A DNA stretch of 64,000 nucleotides from DATKCT01 sp035513055 (GTDB taxonomy: Bacteria; Verrucomicrobiota; Verrucomicrobiia; Verrucomicrobiales; DEV007): positions 17,034 through 81,033 of the forward strand of contig DATKCT010000180.1 of NCBI GenBank assembly GCA_035513055.1, read 5' to 3'. The translations under genes and the position numbers were made by a program. The notes beneath the pieces are model-generated. The model worked only from the letters and a program-made list of their open reading frames with translations. It ran no database searches and was not told the origin of the DNA. The first letter of the stretch is position 1, and each line of letters opens with the position of its first letter. Below are positions 22,395 through 32,100 of the stretch, piece by piece.

Positions 22395-24569
22395 TCAACG
22401 CCCGTCTTCACTCTTCCCAGTTGCGCCAAGCGGAAGACGAAAGGCCAGGTAGGCGTCGCCGGAAGGCGTTCCCATCTTGCCGCCGCCCGCTGCGATCACG
22501 ACATACTGCACGCCGTCCACAGAGTAGGTTGCGGGAGTAGCATAACCGCCGGCGGGCAACTGCGTTTCCCAGAGCACCCGGCCATTGTCGCGGTCGAAGG
22601 CTCGGAATTTGGCATCCTGGCTCGCGCCGATGAAAATGAGACCGCCCTCGGTGACGACGGGTCCGCCGTAGTTTTCTGTTCCCGTCTGGGGCACACCCCG
22701 CCGGGTCAACTCTTCGAACTCTCCGAGCGGCACGCTCCAGTCGATCGCGCCCGTGTTTAAGTTAACCGCGTTGAGCGTGCCCCAGGGCGGCTTCACCGCG
22801 GGATACCCTTCCGGATCAAAAAACCGGTTGTATCCGGTGTGGGTGTAGGGCGACGTTCCCGCTTCCGGCGTCTCCCCTTCCAGATTCGGCGCGCGCTCCG
22901 GCCCGGCCCCGGTCTCCGCTTGCGGTCCGGCTATTAGCGCGTCCAACAGCAACTCCTTTTCCTTCTGCGAAAGAAAGCCGAAGGAAGGCATAACCCCACG
23001 CCCAGTCTCCAGCAGCTCACTCGTCTGCTCGCGATTCAACTTCGGCGCAATCGTATCGACGGGAGGAATCGCGCGGGCCGGATCCCCCTTACGATCCAGT
23101 CCATGGCATGCTGCGCAGTAGAGGCGGTAAACGCTTTCCCCACTGACATCGCCGCCGGTCGCGCTTCCCGTTTCGATCATAGTTAGTATCCAGGGCATCT
23201 CGTTGGAATTCACGATGAGCCGGCCCGAGCCCGGATCGAAGGCCGCGCCGCCCCATTCCGCGCCCCCGTCAAACCCGGGGAAAACAACGGTCCCCACCGT
23301 GCTCGGCGGGATGAATTGCCGCCCCGTCCGCACTTCCCGGAGCTTGGCCAGGACAGCCTCACGCGAGGCCGGAGTCAGGTCCGTGGCTGTGTCTTCGTCG
23401 AAAACTTGCCGGGCGAAGGGAGGCGGCGCCAGAGGCAGCGGTTGGGTAGGCCAAGCCTGCTCGCCCGCCAAATCCGAACTGGGAACGGGACGCTCGACGA
23501 CGGGAAACAAGGGCTGCCCGAGATCGCGATCCAGCAGGAAGACATGCCCAGATTTCGTTACTTGGGCCACGGCATCGATCTCCACGCCGTCATGAACGAC
23601 CCGCACGAGATTCGGGGGGGCCGGCAGATCGCGATCCCAAAGGTCATGGTGGACTATTTGGTAATGCCAGACCAGTTCTCCGGAATCCGCGCGCAAGGCG
23701 ATGACACAGTTGGCAAACAGATTCGCCCCGTGCCGGTTGCCGCCCCAGAAATCGAATGCCGCCGATCCTGTGGGCACAAAAACCAAGCCGCGCTCGTGGT
23801 CGACGCTCATTCCGCTCCAGGTGTTGCAGCCACCCGCCGTTTTCCACGCCTCTGGAGGCCAGGTCCGGTATCCAAAATCTCCGGGTTCGGGGATGGTTCG
23901 AAAAGTCCAGCGTATCTCGCCGCTGCGCAGGTCGTAGGCCCGCATGTGTCCCGGCGCAGAAGGACCGGGTCCCTCTCCGACGCGGGTGCCGAGAATGAGG
24001 AGATCGTCGAACACCACTCCTGGCGTATTGGCCAGCACGAAAAGATCTTGTGCGGGCCGGCCAAGTCCTTCCCGGAGATCGACCCGGCCGCCTGTGCCAA
24101 AGGACTCTAACAAGCGACCGTTGCGCGCATCGACGGCATAAAGCCACGTGCCGGCGGTGTAGAGAATCCGGCCTTCCTCCCCCTTCCCCCAATGGACCAT
24201 GCCGCGGTTGACTCCCACGGGCTCTTTCCCTTCGAAGGGATCGAAGCGCCACAACTCCTTGCCGCTGCGGGCATCGAGGGCGAACAGCTTCAAGCCGGCG
24301 CTCGATCCGTAGAGCACTCCATCGATGACCAGCGGATTGCATTGCACCTGGGACCGGCCCTCGTCGCGGGCGTCCCCCGAGCGATAGATCCATGCGACCT
24401 CCAAGCGATGCACATTGTCGCGGTCGATCTGGGTCAGAGTCGAGTGCTGGCTGCTGGCCGAATCTCCCAAATAGGCGTCCCAATTGGTTCCGGCCGCAGC
24501 CCACAGGCAACCCGGAGCGGCCAGGACCAGCCCAACCATTCTTCCCCATCCTCCACTTCGTCCGTGCAT
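22395..24569 (-). CDS. PQQ-dependent dehydrogenase with embedded cytochrome c
   Basis: 724 residues, exported (hydrophobic signal GRMVGLVLAAPGCLWAAAG). An eight-bladed quinoprotein propeller like membrane glucose/soluble alcohol dehydrogenases: NWDAYLGDSASSQHSTLTQI, GVLYGSSAGLKLFALDARSG, CNTWSGMSVDHERGLVFVPT, VWHYQIVHHDLWDRDLPAPP and TENYGGPVVTEGGLIFIGAS. A mono-heme cytochrome c domain (CAACHG with a later M) is inserted near residues 495-575, inside the propeller before the last blades. It would oxidise sugars or alcohols in the periplasm and pass electrons to its heme, then to the respiratory chain. The exact substrate is unclear, and no PQQ biosynthesis genes are near. A small lipoprotein gene lies 106 bases upstream. 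Confidence 0.88.
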   Translation of the reverse strand: MHGRSGGWGRMVGLVLAAPGCLWAAAGTNWDAYLGDSASSQHSTLTQIDRDNVHRLEVAWIYRSGDARDEGRSQVQCNPLVIDGVLYGSSAGLKLFALDARSGKELWRFDPFEGKEPVGVNRGMVHWGKGEEGRILYTAGTWLYAVDARNGRLLESFGTGGRVDLREGLGRPAQDLFVLANTPGVVFDDLLILGTRVGEGPGPSAPGHMRAYDLRSGEIRWTFRTIPEPGDFGYRTWPPEAWKTAGGCNTWSGMSVDHERGLVFVPTGSAAFDFWGGNRHGANLFANCVIALRADSGELVWHYQIVHHDLWDRDLPAPPNLVRVVHDGVEIDAVAQVTKSGHVFLLDRDLGQPLFPVVERPVPSSDLAGEQAWPTQPLPLAPPPFARQVFDEDTATDLTPASREAVLAKLREVRTGRQFIPPSTVGTVVFPGFDGGAEWGGAAFDPGSGRLIVNSNEMPWILTMIETGSATGGDVSGESVYRLYCAACHGLDRKGDPARAIPPVDTIAPKLNREQTSELLETGRGVMPSFGFLSQKEKELLLDALIAGPQAETGAGPERAPNLEGETPEAGTSPYTHTGYNRFFDPEGYPAVKPPWGTLNAVNLNTGAIDWSVPLGEFEELTRRGVPQTGTENYGGPVVTEGGLIFIGASQDAKFRAFDRDNGRVLWETQLPAGGYATPATYSVDGVQYVVIAAGGGKMGTPSGDAYLAFRLPLGATGKSEDGR

Positions 24570-24675
24570 AGGCTTTCCTCGCCAATCCGGCGGTCTTGGG
24601 AATCTCCCGCGTCTGCGGCGCCCAGGCCGATGGGCCGCACGGAGCCGGCCCGCCTACACCGGTGAACGAGGGCGG

Positions 24676-24876
24676 CTAGAATGGCCGGATGATCGAAGCG
24701 CGCTCCGCCATCGAGTTCCCCCCGAAGGCCGTCGCATCCGTCTCATCGACGAACTCTCCATCAGCTCCTTCTTCGAAGCCTGAGTCATCGCTCCTGGATC
24801 CGGTGGGTGTGCTACAGGCTGCAAAGATGAAGAGGCCGATTGTCGCCAGCAATCCGGGAAGTATCCGAGTTTTCAT
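24676..24876 (-). CDS. small lipoprotein
   Basis: 66 residues: MKTRILPGLLATIGLFIFAA followed by the lipobox cysteine (FAAC-STP), then an acidic, disordered tail rich in Glu, Asp and Ser. The signal sequence and the lipobox are clear, so it should be an outer- or inner-membrane lipoprotein. No family was recognised. It is upstream of, and on the same strand as, the PQQ dehydrogenase gene. Confidence 0.65.
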   Translation of the reverse strand: MKTRILPGLLATIGLFIFAACSTPTGSRSDDSGFEEGADGEFVDETDATAFGGNSMAERASIIRPF

Positions 24877-24993
24877 ACGCCGCGAATGCTAGACCTCGCC
24901 CACGGCGGCTGTCAACGCTCTCCTTTTCATCGCCCAGGGCCCGGAGGCCTCCCCGGACCTTGCCGTTGCCGAGGCTAGCCCCTACTATAGATT

Positions 24994-27900
24994 ATGCCCG
25001 CGCACTTCTCGACCCCCCGGCCGGCGCTCGCTGCGCTCGTCGTCGCTTGTTGGACGGCTTTCTCGCCCGTTCCGCTGCTCGCTGATGTGATTATCGCAGA
25101 GTTCCTGGCGTCCAACGGCGGCGGCCTCACCGATGAAGACGGCGAGAATTCCGATTGGATCGAGTTGCTCAACACGGGCCCGGAGGCCGTCGACCTTGAA
25201 GGTTTCACCCTCACCGACACTGCGGAGGAACCCGGTCGATGGATCTTCCCCGCCCGCCTGCTGGCCGGCGGAGAGCGTCTCCTCGTGTTCGCCTCCGGCA
25301 AGGACCGGACTCCGGAGGAAGGTGAACTCCACACCAACTTCAGACTTGGGGCCGAAGGCGAATACTTGGCTCTTTTCGCTCACGATCCCAGCACTGCTCT
25401 CAGCGCTTTCATTCCCAGTTTTCCGCCGCAGCAAACAGATGTGTCCTACGGCGTTTGGGAAGACAATCTCTCGGTCTACGGATTCTTCGCTCAACCCACT
25501 CCGGGAGAGCCTAACCATGCGCCCCCGCCCATCATCGCGCGAGTCTGGTGCTCGCCCGATCCGCCTCTGCCCGGGAATGACCTCCTCTTGATGGCCGAGG
25601 TCGAGCCCACTTCCCATCCCCTCGCTTCCGTCATTGCTCATCCCCGGGTCATGTTCCGCGCGACCGGAGAGCGGCCCATGCTCGATGACGGAGTTTTTCC
25701 CGACGCCCACGCCGGCGACGGCATTTACACCGTCTCGATCCCCCATGCCGGCCTCTTCGGACCCGTCTTCAAAGCCGGAGAGATGATCCGCTGGTGGATT
25801 CGCGTTTCCGACACCCAGGGGAACGCGACGCGTTACCCGCGCTTTCTCCAACCCCTGGATTCCGCGGAATACGACGGCGCCGTCGTCCACGATCCCTCGA
25901 TAGAAACGCGGCTCCCGGTCCTGCATCGATTCATCGAAAACGAAAGCGCCGCGGAAACTGGAGCCGGAACCCGCGCCTCACTCTATTATCTCGGGGAATT
26001 CTATGACAACTCCTTCATCCGCATCCGGGGAGGCACGGCCCGGGCCTGGCCCAGAAAAAGCTACAAAATCGAACTGACTTCCGATCACCATTTCCGTTTC
26101 CGCGACGACGTGGCGCGGGTGGACGAGTTCAACCTCAACGCTCCTTACACCGACAAATCCTACGCGCGCGCCATACTTACAGCCGAGTTTCATAACGACT
26201 CCGGAACGCCTTCCCCTGAAACATTCGCGTTGCGGCTCCATCAAAATGGGGAGTTTTTTGGAGTCGCCTTGTTTGTCGAGCAGCCCGATCGTGATTTTCT
26301 CCGGCGTCACGGCATGGATCCGGATGGGGCCTACTACAAAGGGAATCCCGGCGCGACCTACAGCGGATCCACGGCTCCCTTCGAGAAAAAAACACGCCGG
26401 GATGAGGGGAAAGAGGATCTCGAAGCCTTCCTGGCCGGACTCAAACTCACCGGCAACGACCTCGAAGCCTTCCTCTTCGACGCGGCCGATATCCCGGCGC
26501 AGATCAATTACATGGCCGGCATCGTCCTTTCCCAAAACATCGACGCCAGCGACAAGAACCATTATCTCTATCGGGACACAAACGGAACGGGCGCCTGGCA
26601 CATGACGCCATGGGATCTCGATTTGACCTTCGGTCCCGACGCCCTCAATACGGATTACATCGACGCCGACGAAAACCAGTCCCCTGGAGCGACCTATCCC
26701 AATGCCTCGCATCCCTTCATCGGAAGCCGGGACCACACGCTCCACGCCAACAAGTCCAACGATTTTCAAGACCGCATCATCCGCGCCGGGCGCACCCGGA
26801 GCATGCTGCTGCGCCGAATCCGCACTCTCAACGACCAGTTCCTGGCCAGCGGCTATTTCGCAAACCGCCTCGACGAACTCCTGGCCTTGATCGAGCCCGA
26901 CAGCCTCCTCGACCGGGAACTGTGGCGATCCTCTTCGCATTTCCCCGGACGCAACGACGACATGCGCGCGACGATCCAACGCATCAAGAACGAGTACCTG
27001 ACGCGCAGACGCGCCTACCTCGAGAGCGGAGCCGGCGTGGGCATTCCCCCCTCCCAACCGGAACGGCCCAGCATCGAGTTCACGGAAGTCGAATTCAGCC
27101 CGGTCAGCGGCAATCAAGACGAGGAATACCTTGTTCTCCGCAATCCCAATGACTTCGAGGTCGACCTCTCCGGATGGAGCATCTCGGGAGGGATCGAGTT
27201 CACCTTTCCCGCCGGCTGTGTTCTTCCCCGCGGCACATTGTTCAAACCGGGCCAAGAATTTCTCTACGTCGCTGCCGACCCCACAACGTTCCGCACTCGC
27301 GCGACGGGACCTTCGGGCGGTCAAGGACTCTTCATCACCGGCGGCTTTCAAGGCCATCTCTCCAGCTTCGGAGAAACGCTCATCCTGCTCGACGATCAAG
27401 GCAACGTGATTCGTTCCCATACCTACGAAGGCAATCCCGGACCCGCCCAACAGTTTTTGGTGATCTCAGAGATTTTTTATCATCACCCTACCAATCCGGA
27501 AGTCGAGTTCATCGAGCTGCGCAACATTGGCCAGGCAGCGCTCGACCTGACGAGTCTGCGCTTCACCAGCGGCGTTCTCTTCGATTTCTCCCAGGCCTCC
27601 ATCACGGACCTCGCGCCCGGCGCCTCTGTGCTGGTGGTCCGCAACCTCGATGCTTTCGAAGATGTCTATGGGATGGGACTGCCGGTCGCCGGAGAATTCA
27701 CCGGCGGCACGCGGTTGGCGAACGAGGGCGAGACCATCAAACTGGAAGATGCCGGCAACAACACCATCGAGGAATTCCGCTACAACGATGGGCCGGCTTG
27801 GCCCGCTTCCGCGAATGGAGCCGGGCGCAGCTTGGTGCGGCTGCGGCCCGATGCCAGGACAGATCCGGATTCACCCGCGTCCTGGCGGCCCAGCACGGCC

Positions 27901-28299
27901 GACAACGGCAACCCCGGCGAGAGCGACAGCACTCCCTTTGAGACGGATGACCCCCTAGCCGATCTCGACGGCGACGGTTGGTCCGCCTTAGCCGAATACG
28001 CTTTCGGAACGTCGGATGCCGATCCCACTCTCCCCACTGCGCCTCTCTCCATTCGGCGAATGCCCGGCAGCGGAGCCATCGAACTTTCCTGCCGCCTGGC
28101 TCTGGGCGCCGATGATGTGGTGGTATCCTGGGAAAGCTCGGCAGACGGCCGGACTTGGTCGGCGCCTTCGCCGGAACTCGACTTCAGCGGCATCGCCATC
28201 GACGGCGCTGGAGCGGCCCTCCATCGCTGGCAAAGCCCGGCGGACGCTGCCGCGCTCCAGTTCTACCGCGTTCGCTTGATCCAAGCCGCTGGGCCTTGA
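24994..28299 (+). CDS. secreted LTD/CotH-kinase-like protein
   Basis: 1101 residues with a signal peptide (ALAALVVACWTAFSPVPLLA). Lamin-tail domain 1 (about 30-165: IIAEFLASNGGGLTDEDGEN, DWIELLNTGPEAVDLEGFTL), then a CotH-type atypical kinase core (about 330-670) with IRIRGGTARAWPRKSYKIEL, NAPYTDKSYARAILT, FFGVALFVEQPDRDFL and WDLDLTFG. Two further lamin-tail domains follow (about 690-960). The C-terminal ~130 residues carry an Asp-rich DLDGDGWSALAEYAFGT segment and a beta domain ending QFYRVRLIQ. CotH proteins phosphorylate surface proteins in spore formers; in verrucomicrobia they are large exported proteins of unknown role. The large size and domain mosaic are typical of the phylum. Confidence 0.85.
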   Translation: MPAHFSTPRPALAALVVACWTAFSPVPLLADVIIAEFLASNGGGLTDEDGENSDWIELLNTGPEAVDLEGFTLTDTAEEPGRWIFPARLLAGGERLLVFASGKDRTPEEGELHTNFRLGAEGEYLALFAHDPSTALSAFIPSFPPQQTDVSYGVWEDNLSVYGFFAQPTPGEPNHAPPPIIARVWCSPDPPLPGNDLLLMAEVEPTSHPLASVIAHPRVMFRATGERPMLDDGVFPDAHAGDGIYTVSIPHAGLFGPVFKAGEMIRWWIRVSDTQGNATRYPRFLQPLDSAEYDGAVVHDPSIETRLPVLHRFIENESAAETGAGTRASLYYLGEFYDNSFIRIRGGTARAWPRKSYKIELTSDHHFRFRDDVARVDEFNLNAPYTDKSYARAILTAEFHNDSGTPSPETFALRLHQNGEFFGVALFVEQPDRDFLRRHGMDPDGAYYKGNPGATYSGSTAPFEKKTRRDEGKEDLEAFLAGLKLTGNDLEAFLFDAADIPAQINYMAGIVLSQNIDASDKNHYLYRDTNGTGAWHMTPWDLDLTFGPDALNTDYIDADENQSPGATYPNASHPFIGSRDHTLHANKSNDFQDRIIRAGRTRSMLLRRIRTLNDQFLASGYFANRLDELLALIEPDSLLDRELWRSSSHFPGRNDDMRATIQRIKNEYLTRRRAYLESGAGVGIPPSQPERPSIEFTEVEFSPVSGNQDEEYLVLRNPNDFEVDLSGWSISGGIEFTFPAGCVLPRGTLFKPGQEFLYVAADPTTFRTRATGPSGGQGLFITGGFQGHLSSFGETLILLDDQGNVIRSHTYEGNPGPAQQFLVISEIFYHHPTNPEVEFIELRNIGQAALDLTSLRFTSGVLFDFSQASITDLAPGASVLVVRNLDAFEDVYGMGLPVAGEFTGGTRLANEGETIKLEDAGNNTIEEFRYNDGPAWPASANGAGRSLVRLRPDARTDPDSPASWRPSTADNGNPGESDSTPFETDDPLADLDGDGWSALAEYAFGTSDADPTLPTAPLSIRRMPGSGAIELSCRLALGADDVVVSWESSADGRTWSAPSPELDFSGIAIDGAGAALHRWQSPADAAALQFYRVRLIQAAGP

Positions 28300-28352
28300 G
28301 GCCTCCATCAAGATTCCTCTGCACAGCTTCCGGCAGCCAACTCCTCATCTCC

Positions 28353-29060
28353 TCACTCGTGGCGGCCCGCGCCAGGCGCCGCAAAACAGTAACCCACTCC
28401 CCGGACCGTGCGCACCCAGTCTCCGTAGGCCCCCAGCTTCTCCCGCAACCTCCGGACATGGGTGTCCAGGGTTCGAGAATAACTGAGATCGCTGTAGTTC
28501 CAAACTTCCCGCAGCAAATCATTGCGCTCCTGCGGCTGTCCCTGCCGCTCCATCAGAAGGATGAGGAACTTGAACTCCGTCGGCGTCAGTTCAATCCGCT
28601 CTCCGGCCAGAAAAAAGTGCAGGTGGTTCTTATCCAGCTTGAAAGGTCCGATTTCCAAAAGGGATGCGGAAGGCGGCCGGCGCGAACGTTTCAACAATCC
28701 TTGCACCCGCAAGACCAATTCCTTCGGGCTGAAAGGCTTGGTCATGTAATCTTCGACCCCCAGCTCCAAACCGCGGATCTTGTCCGCCAACTGAGCCTTG
28801 GCGGTGAGCATCAGCACGGGAATGTCCTGCGTCCGGCTGTCGCGGCGCAGCAGACGGAATACGTCGCAGCCGTCCTTTCCAGGAAGCATGACGTCGAGCA
28901 CGATCAAGTCCGGCGCCTGCGTCCGGACCCGCTCGAGAGCCGCAAGCCCGTCGGATGCTTCCTCGACCTCGATCCCCACCCGCTGCAGATTGAAGCGAAC
29001 CAAGTCGCGAATGTCGGGCTCGTCATCGACGACCAGAACCTTCGGTTGCAAGGAAGTCAT
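28353..29060 (-). CDS. OmpR/PhoB-family response regulator
   Basis: 235 residues. Receiver (about 6-120) with acceptor Asp in LIVLDVMLPGKDG, plus the MLTAK threonine/lysine region and YMTKPFSPKELV. The C-terminal winged helix (about 140-228) is recognised by LTPTEFKFLILLMERQGQP, TLDTHVRRLREKLG and IRTVRGVGYCF-type ending (here VRTVRGVGYCFA). No histidine kinase is encoded next to it, so it is an orphan in this window. It is divergent from the PVC heme protein gene and converges with the CotH gene. Nothing resembling a Pho box was found in the 92-base upstream space. Confidence 0.9.
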   Translation of the reverse strand: MTSLQPKVLVVDDEPDIRDLVRFNLQRVGIEVEEASDGLAALERVRTQAPDLIVLDVMLPGKDGCDVFRLLRRDSRTQDIPVLMLTAKAQLADKIRGLELGVEDYMTKPFSPKELVLRVQGLLKRSRRPPSASLLEIGPFKLDKNHLHFFLAGERIELTPTEFKFLILLMERQGQPQERNDLLREVWNYSDLSYSRTLDTHVRRLREKLGAYGDWVRTVRGVGYCFAAPGAGRHE

Positions 29061-29152
29061 GGGGCGTGTTGCTCCCTTAGCACCCGAAATCCGCGTTGAC
29101 CACTACGAGGTTAAACAATTTGTCAAGCGGCGGCAGTTCCCTAGGATGCGGC

Positions 29153-32100
29153 ATGCGACTTGCCTTGGCCCCCTGGGTCGTCCTGTTGCAGGCCCTGCTC
29201 GCCGCGTCCCTTCCCGGCCAAGGCCGGCAGCTCGACGGCGTGTACACCCCTGCAGCAGGCGCTTCGCTCCCGCCCGAGGAAGCCCAACAGCGCTTCCAAG
29301 TGCCCCCCGGCTTCGAAGTCCGCCTCTTCGCCGCCGAACCCGACGTGATCAACCCCGTGGGCATGTGCTGGGATGACCGAGGCCGCCTCTGGGTCGTGGA
29401 ACTTTTGGAATATCCACTCGGCGCGCCGGAAGGTCAGAAACCCCGCGATCGCGTCAAAGTTCTCGAGGACACCGACCGCGACGGCCGAGCCGACAAGGTC
29501 ACCGTCTTCGCCGACGGATTAAACCTCGCTACCGGCATCCTCGTGGGAAATGGCGGCGTCTACGTCGGGCAAGCCCCCGATCTCCTCTTTTTTCAAGACA
29601 CCGACGGCGACGACGTGGCCGACCGCCGGGAAGTCGTGCTTACTGGATTCGGACTCGAAGACCGCCACGAACTGCTCAACGGCTTCACCTGGGGACCCGA
29701 TGGCTGGCTCTACATGACGCACGGCGTCTTCACCCATTCCAAGGTGCTCCAACCCGGAGCGGCTGAAGGCGAAGCCATAATCATGAATGCAGCCGTGGGC
29801 CGCATGCACCCGCGCACTCACCGCTTCGAAGTCTTCGCCGACGGCACCAGCAATCCCTGGGGCGTCGATTTCGACCGCCACGGCCACGCCTTCGTGAGCG
29901 CCTGCGTCATCGATCACATGTTTCACATGGCTCCGGGCGGATTGTACTCTCGTCAGGGAGGAAGTCCGGAGCACCCTTACGCTTATGAACTCCTGCCTTC
30001 CATCGTCGATCACCGCCATTTCCGCGCCGCCTACGCCGGCATCCAAGTCTATGAAGGACACCAATTTCCTGAAAGCTACCGCGGCAGCGTTTTCATTGGG
30101 AACATCCACGGCAACACCATCCACCGCGATCAGTTAACGGCTTCGGGCGCCTCCTTTGTCTGCTCCGAGGCGGAAGATTTCCTTGTCGCCAATGACGGCT
30201 GGTTTCGTCCCGTCAGCACTCAGACGGGACCCGACGGGGCCCTCTGGATCATGGATTGGCACGACAAGTATCCCTGTTATCAGAACGCAAGGGCCGACCC
30301 CGAAGGGGTTAACCGCGAGCACGGCCGGATCTGGAGAGTTGTTTACACCGGCGACCAGCCCGGCGCCCCGGTTCCCTCCCGTGAACCCGGTCCCGGTCTC
30401 GCGGAACGATCCACCGCCGAACTCGTCCATCTCCTCGAGCATCCCAACAGTTGGACGCGCCGCACCGCCCAGCGACTCCTGGCAGAACGGCAGGATCCCG
30501 AAGCCAAAGCTCTCCTCCGCAATCTCCTCGCCTCAGAACGCGAACCCGGGTCGCGGCTCGCCGCCCTTTGGACCCTCCACGCCGCAGCCCAGGCGGAACG
30601 CGTCGACCTCGATACTGCCGCCGCGAATCCCTATCCGCCCCTCCGCTACTGGGCGGCCCGGCTGACCGGTGAGAATCGCGAAGCCGGTCAAGGAGCCCTG
30701 GCCCGCCTGCTTCAACTCGCCGCCGACCCCGAAATCACGGTCCGTTCCGCCGTGGCCACCGCCTGCCGCCAATACGCGTCGGCAAGGCTCACCATCAACC
30801 GTCCGCTCGACCCGGCCCTCCCCTCGAATGCCGTGCTTGAGATGCTGATTCTCGCGTCAGCCCGCGATGCCGACCGGACCCTTGCTTTTCTGATTTGGAC
30901 CGCGGCGGAACCGCTGCTGGCGCGCGACCCAGATTGGCTGCCCACGTTTCTACCAACCACCGCTCCCGGCGAGCTGGCCCGATCCTTGGCTTTCAAGACG
31001 GCGCGCCGCCTCTGCGACTTGAATGACGCGAGTCATGTGGACACGCTGTCTGACTTCATCGCCCTTAGCGCGACGGAGCGGCCCGATCTGGCCTCCGCCG
31101 CCATCGATGGCATCCTGGCCAGTCAGGAGGCCCGCGCCCTTCCGCCTTCCGGCGACACTTCAGAACTCTTTCGCATCCTCCTGGACAGCTCCGACAGCGC
31201 GGTGCTCGACCGCGCCCGGCAACTTGGCGCACTCTGGGGCGATCCTGCAGCCATGTCCAGCACACTGCAGCTCGCCCTTTCCCCGGATGCCGCTCCAGCC
31301 GCGCGGGAGGAAGCGATTCTCGCCCTCAGCCGCTTTCGCTCCGGCGAAGCCAACCAGACTCTCCTGAAAATCCTCGACGGTAACCATGCCGAGCCCCTGC
31401 GCGCCGCCGCCGCCGTCGCCCTGGCTCGAAGCGGTTCTGAACGGGAAGCAAAGCACTGTTTGGAGAACTGGGGATCCTACCCGCCCGCGGTGCGCTACGA
31501 GGTTGCCCAAGCGCTCGCCGCGCGGGCCGATTGGGTCAGACTCCTTCTCGACGCCATCGAGAACAGCTCCATCGCCTCGAGCGACCTGCCCGTTCCCGTC
31601 CTGCGCCGCCTCACCAATCACGACGATGCCAGGCTCCGCCGCCGGGCCGAAGCGGTCATCGGAGCCTATCGTGAAACGGGCGCCGACGCGGCCCGGATCA
31701 TCGCCGAGAAGAAGCGTATGGCCCTAGATGGACCCGTCGACATGGAGAAAGGCCGGCTTCTCACCAACAGCCTCTGCCTCACCTGCCACGTGTTTCTCGG
31801 CGAAGGCCAGGAAGTCGGCCCCGATCTCACCGGGTCGGGCCGTTCCAATCTCGACGCGCTTCTGGCCAACATCGTCGATCCTAACCAGATCATCGGCCGC
31901 GGCTACGAGATGACCGTTGTCCACACCCGGGACGGCCGGGACCTGGCCGGTCGCTTGATCGAAGACAACGACTCCCGCGTCGCCCTCCTCATGCCTGGAG
32001 GTCACCGCGAAGTCGTCGCTCGCGCCGACGTGGAGTCCATCGACACCTCCGGGACATCGCTCATGCCCGAAGGACTCTGGGTCCTGCCCGACGACGACTT

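Noticed and set aside
25978..27450. Minus-strand open frame of 490 residues inside the CotH gene
   Set aside because: Antisense shadow of a clear secreted protein; composition is repetitive and motif-free.
29096..29124. Sigma70 promoter with TTGACC before the PVC heme gene
   Set aside because: TTGACC is present at 29096-29101, but no acceptable -10 hexamer lies at 16-18 bases; too weak to list.
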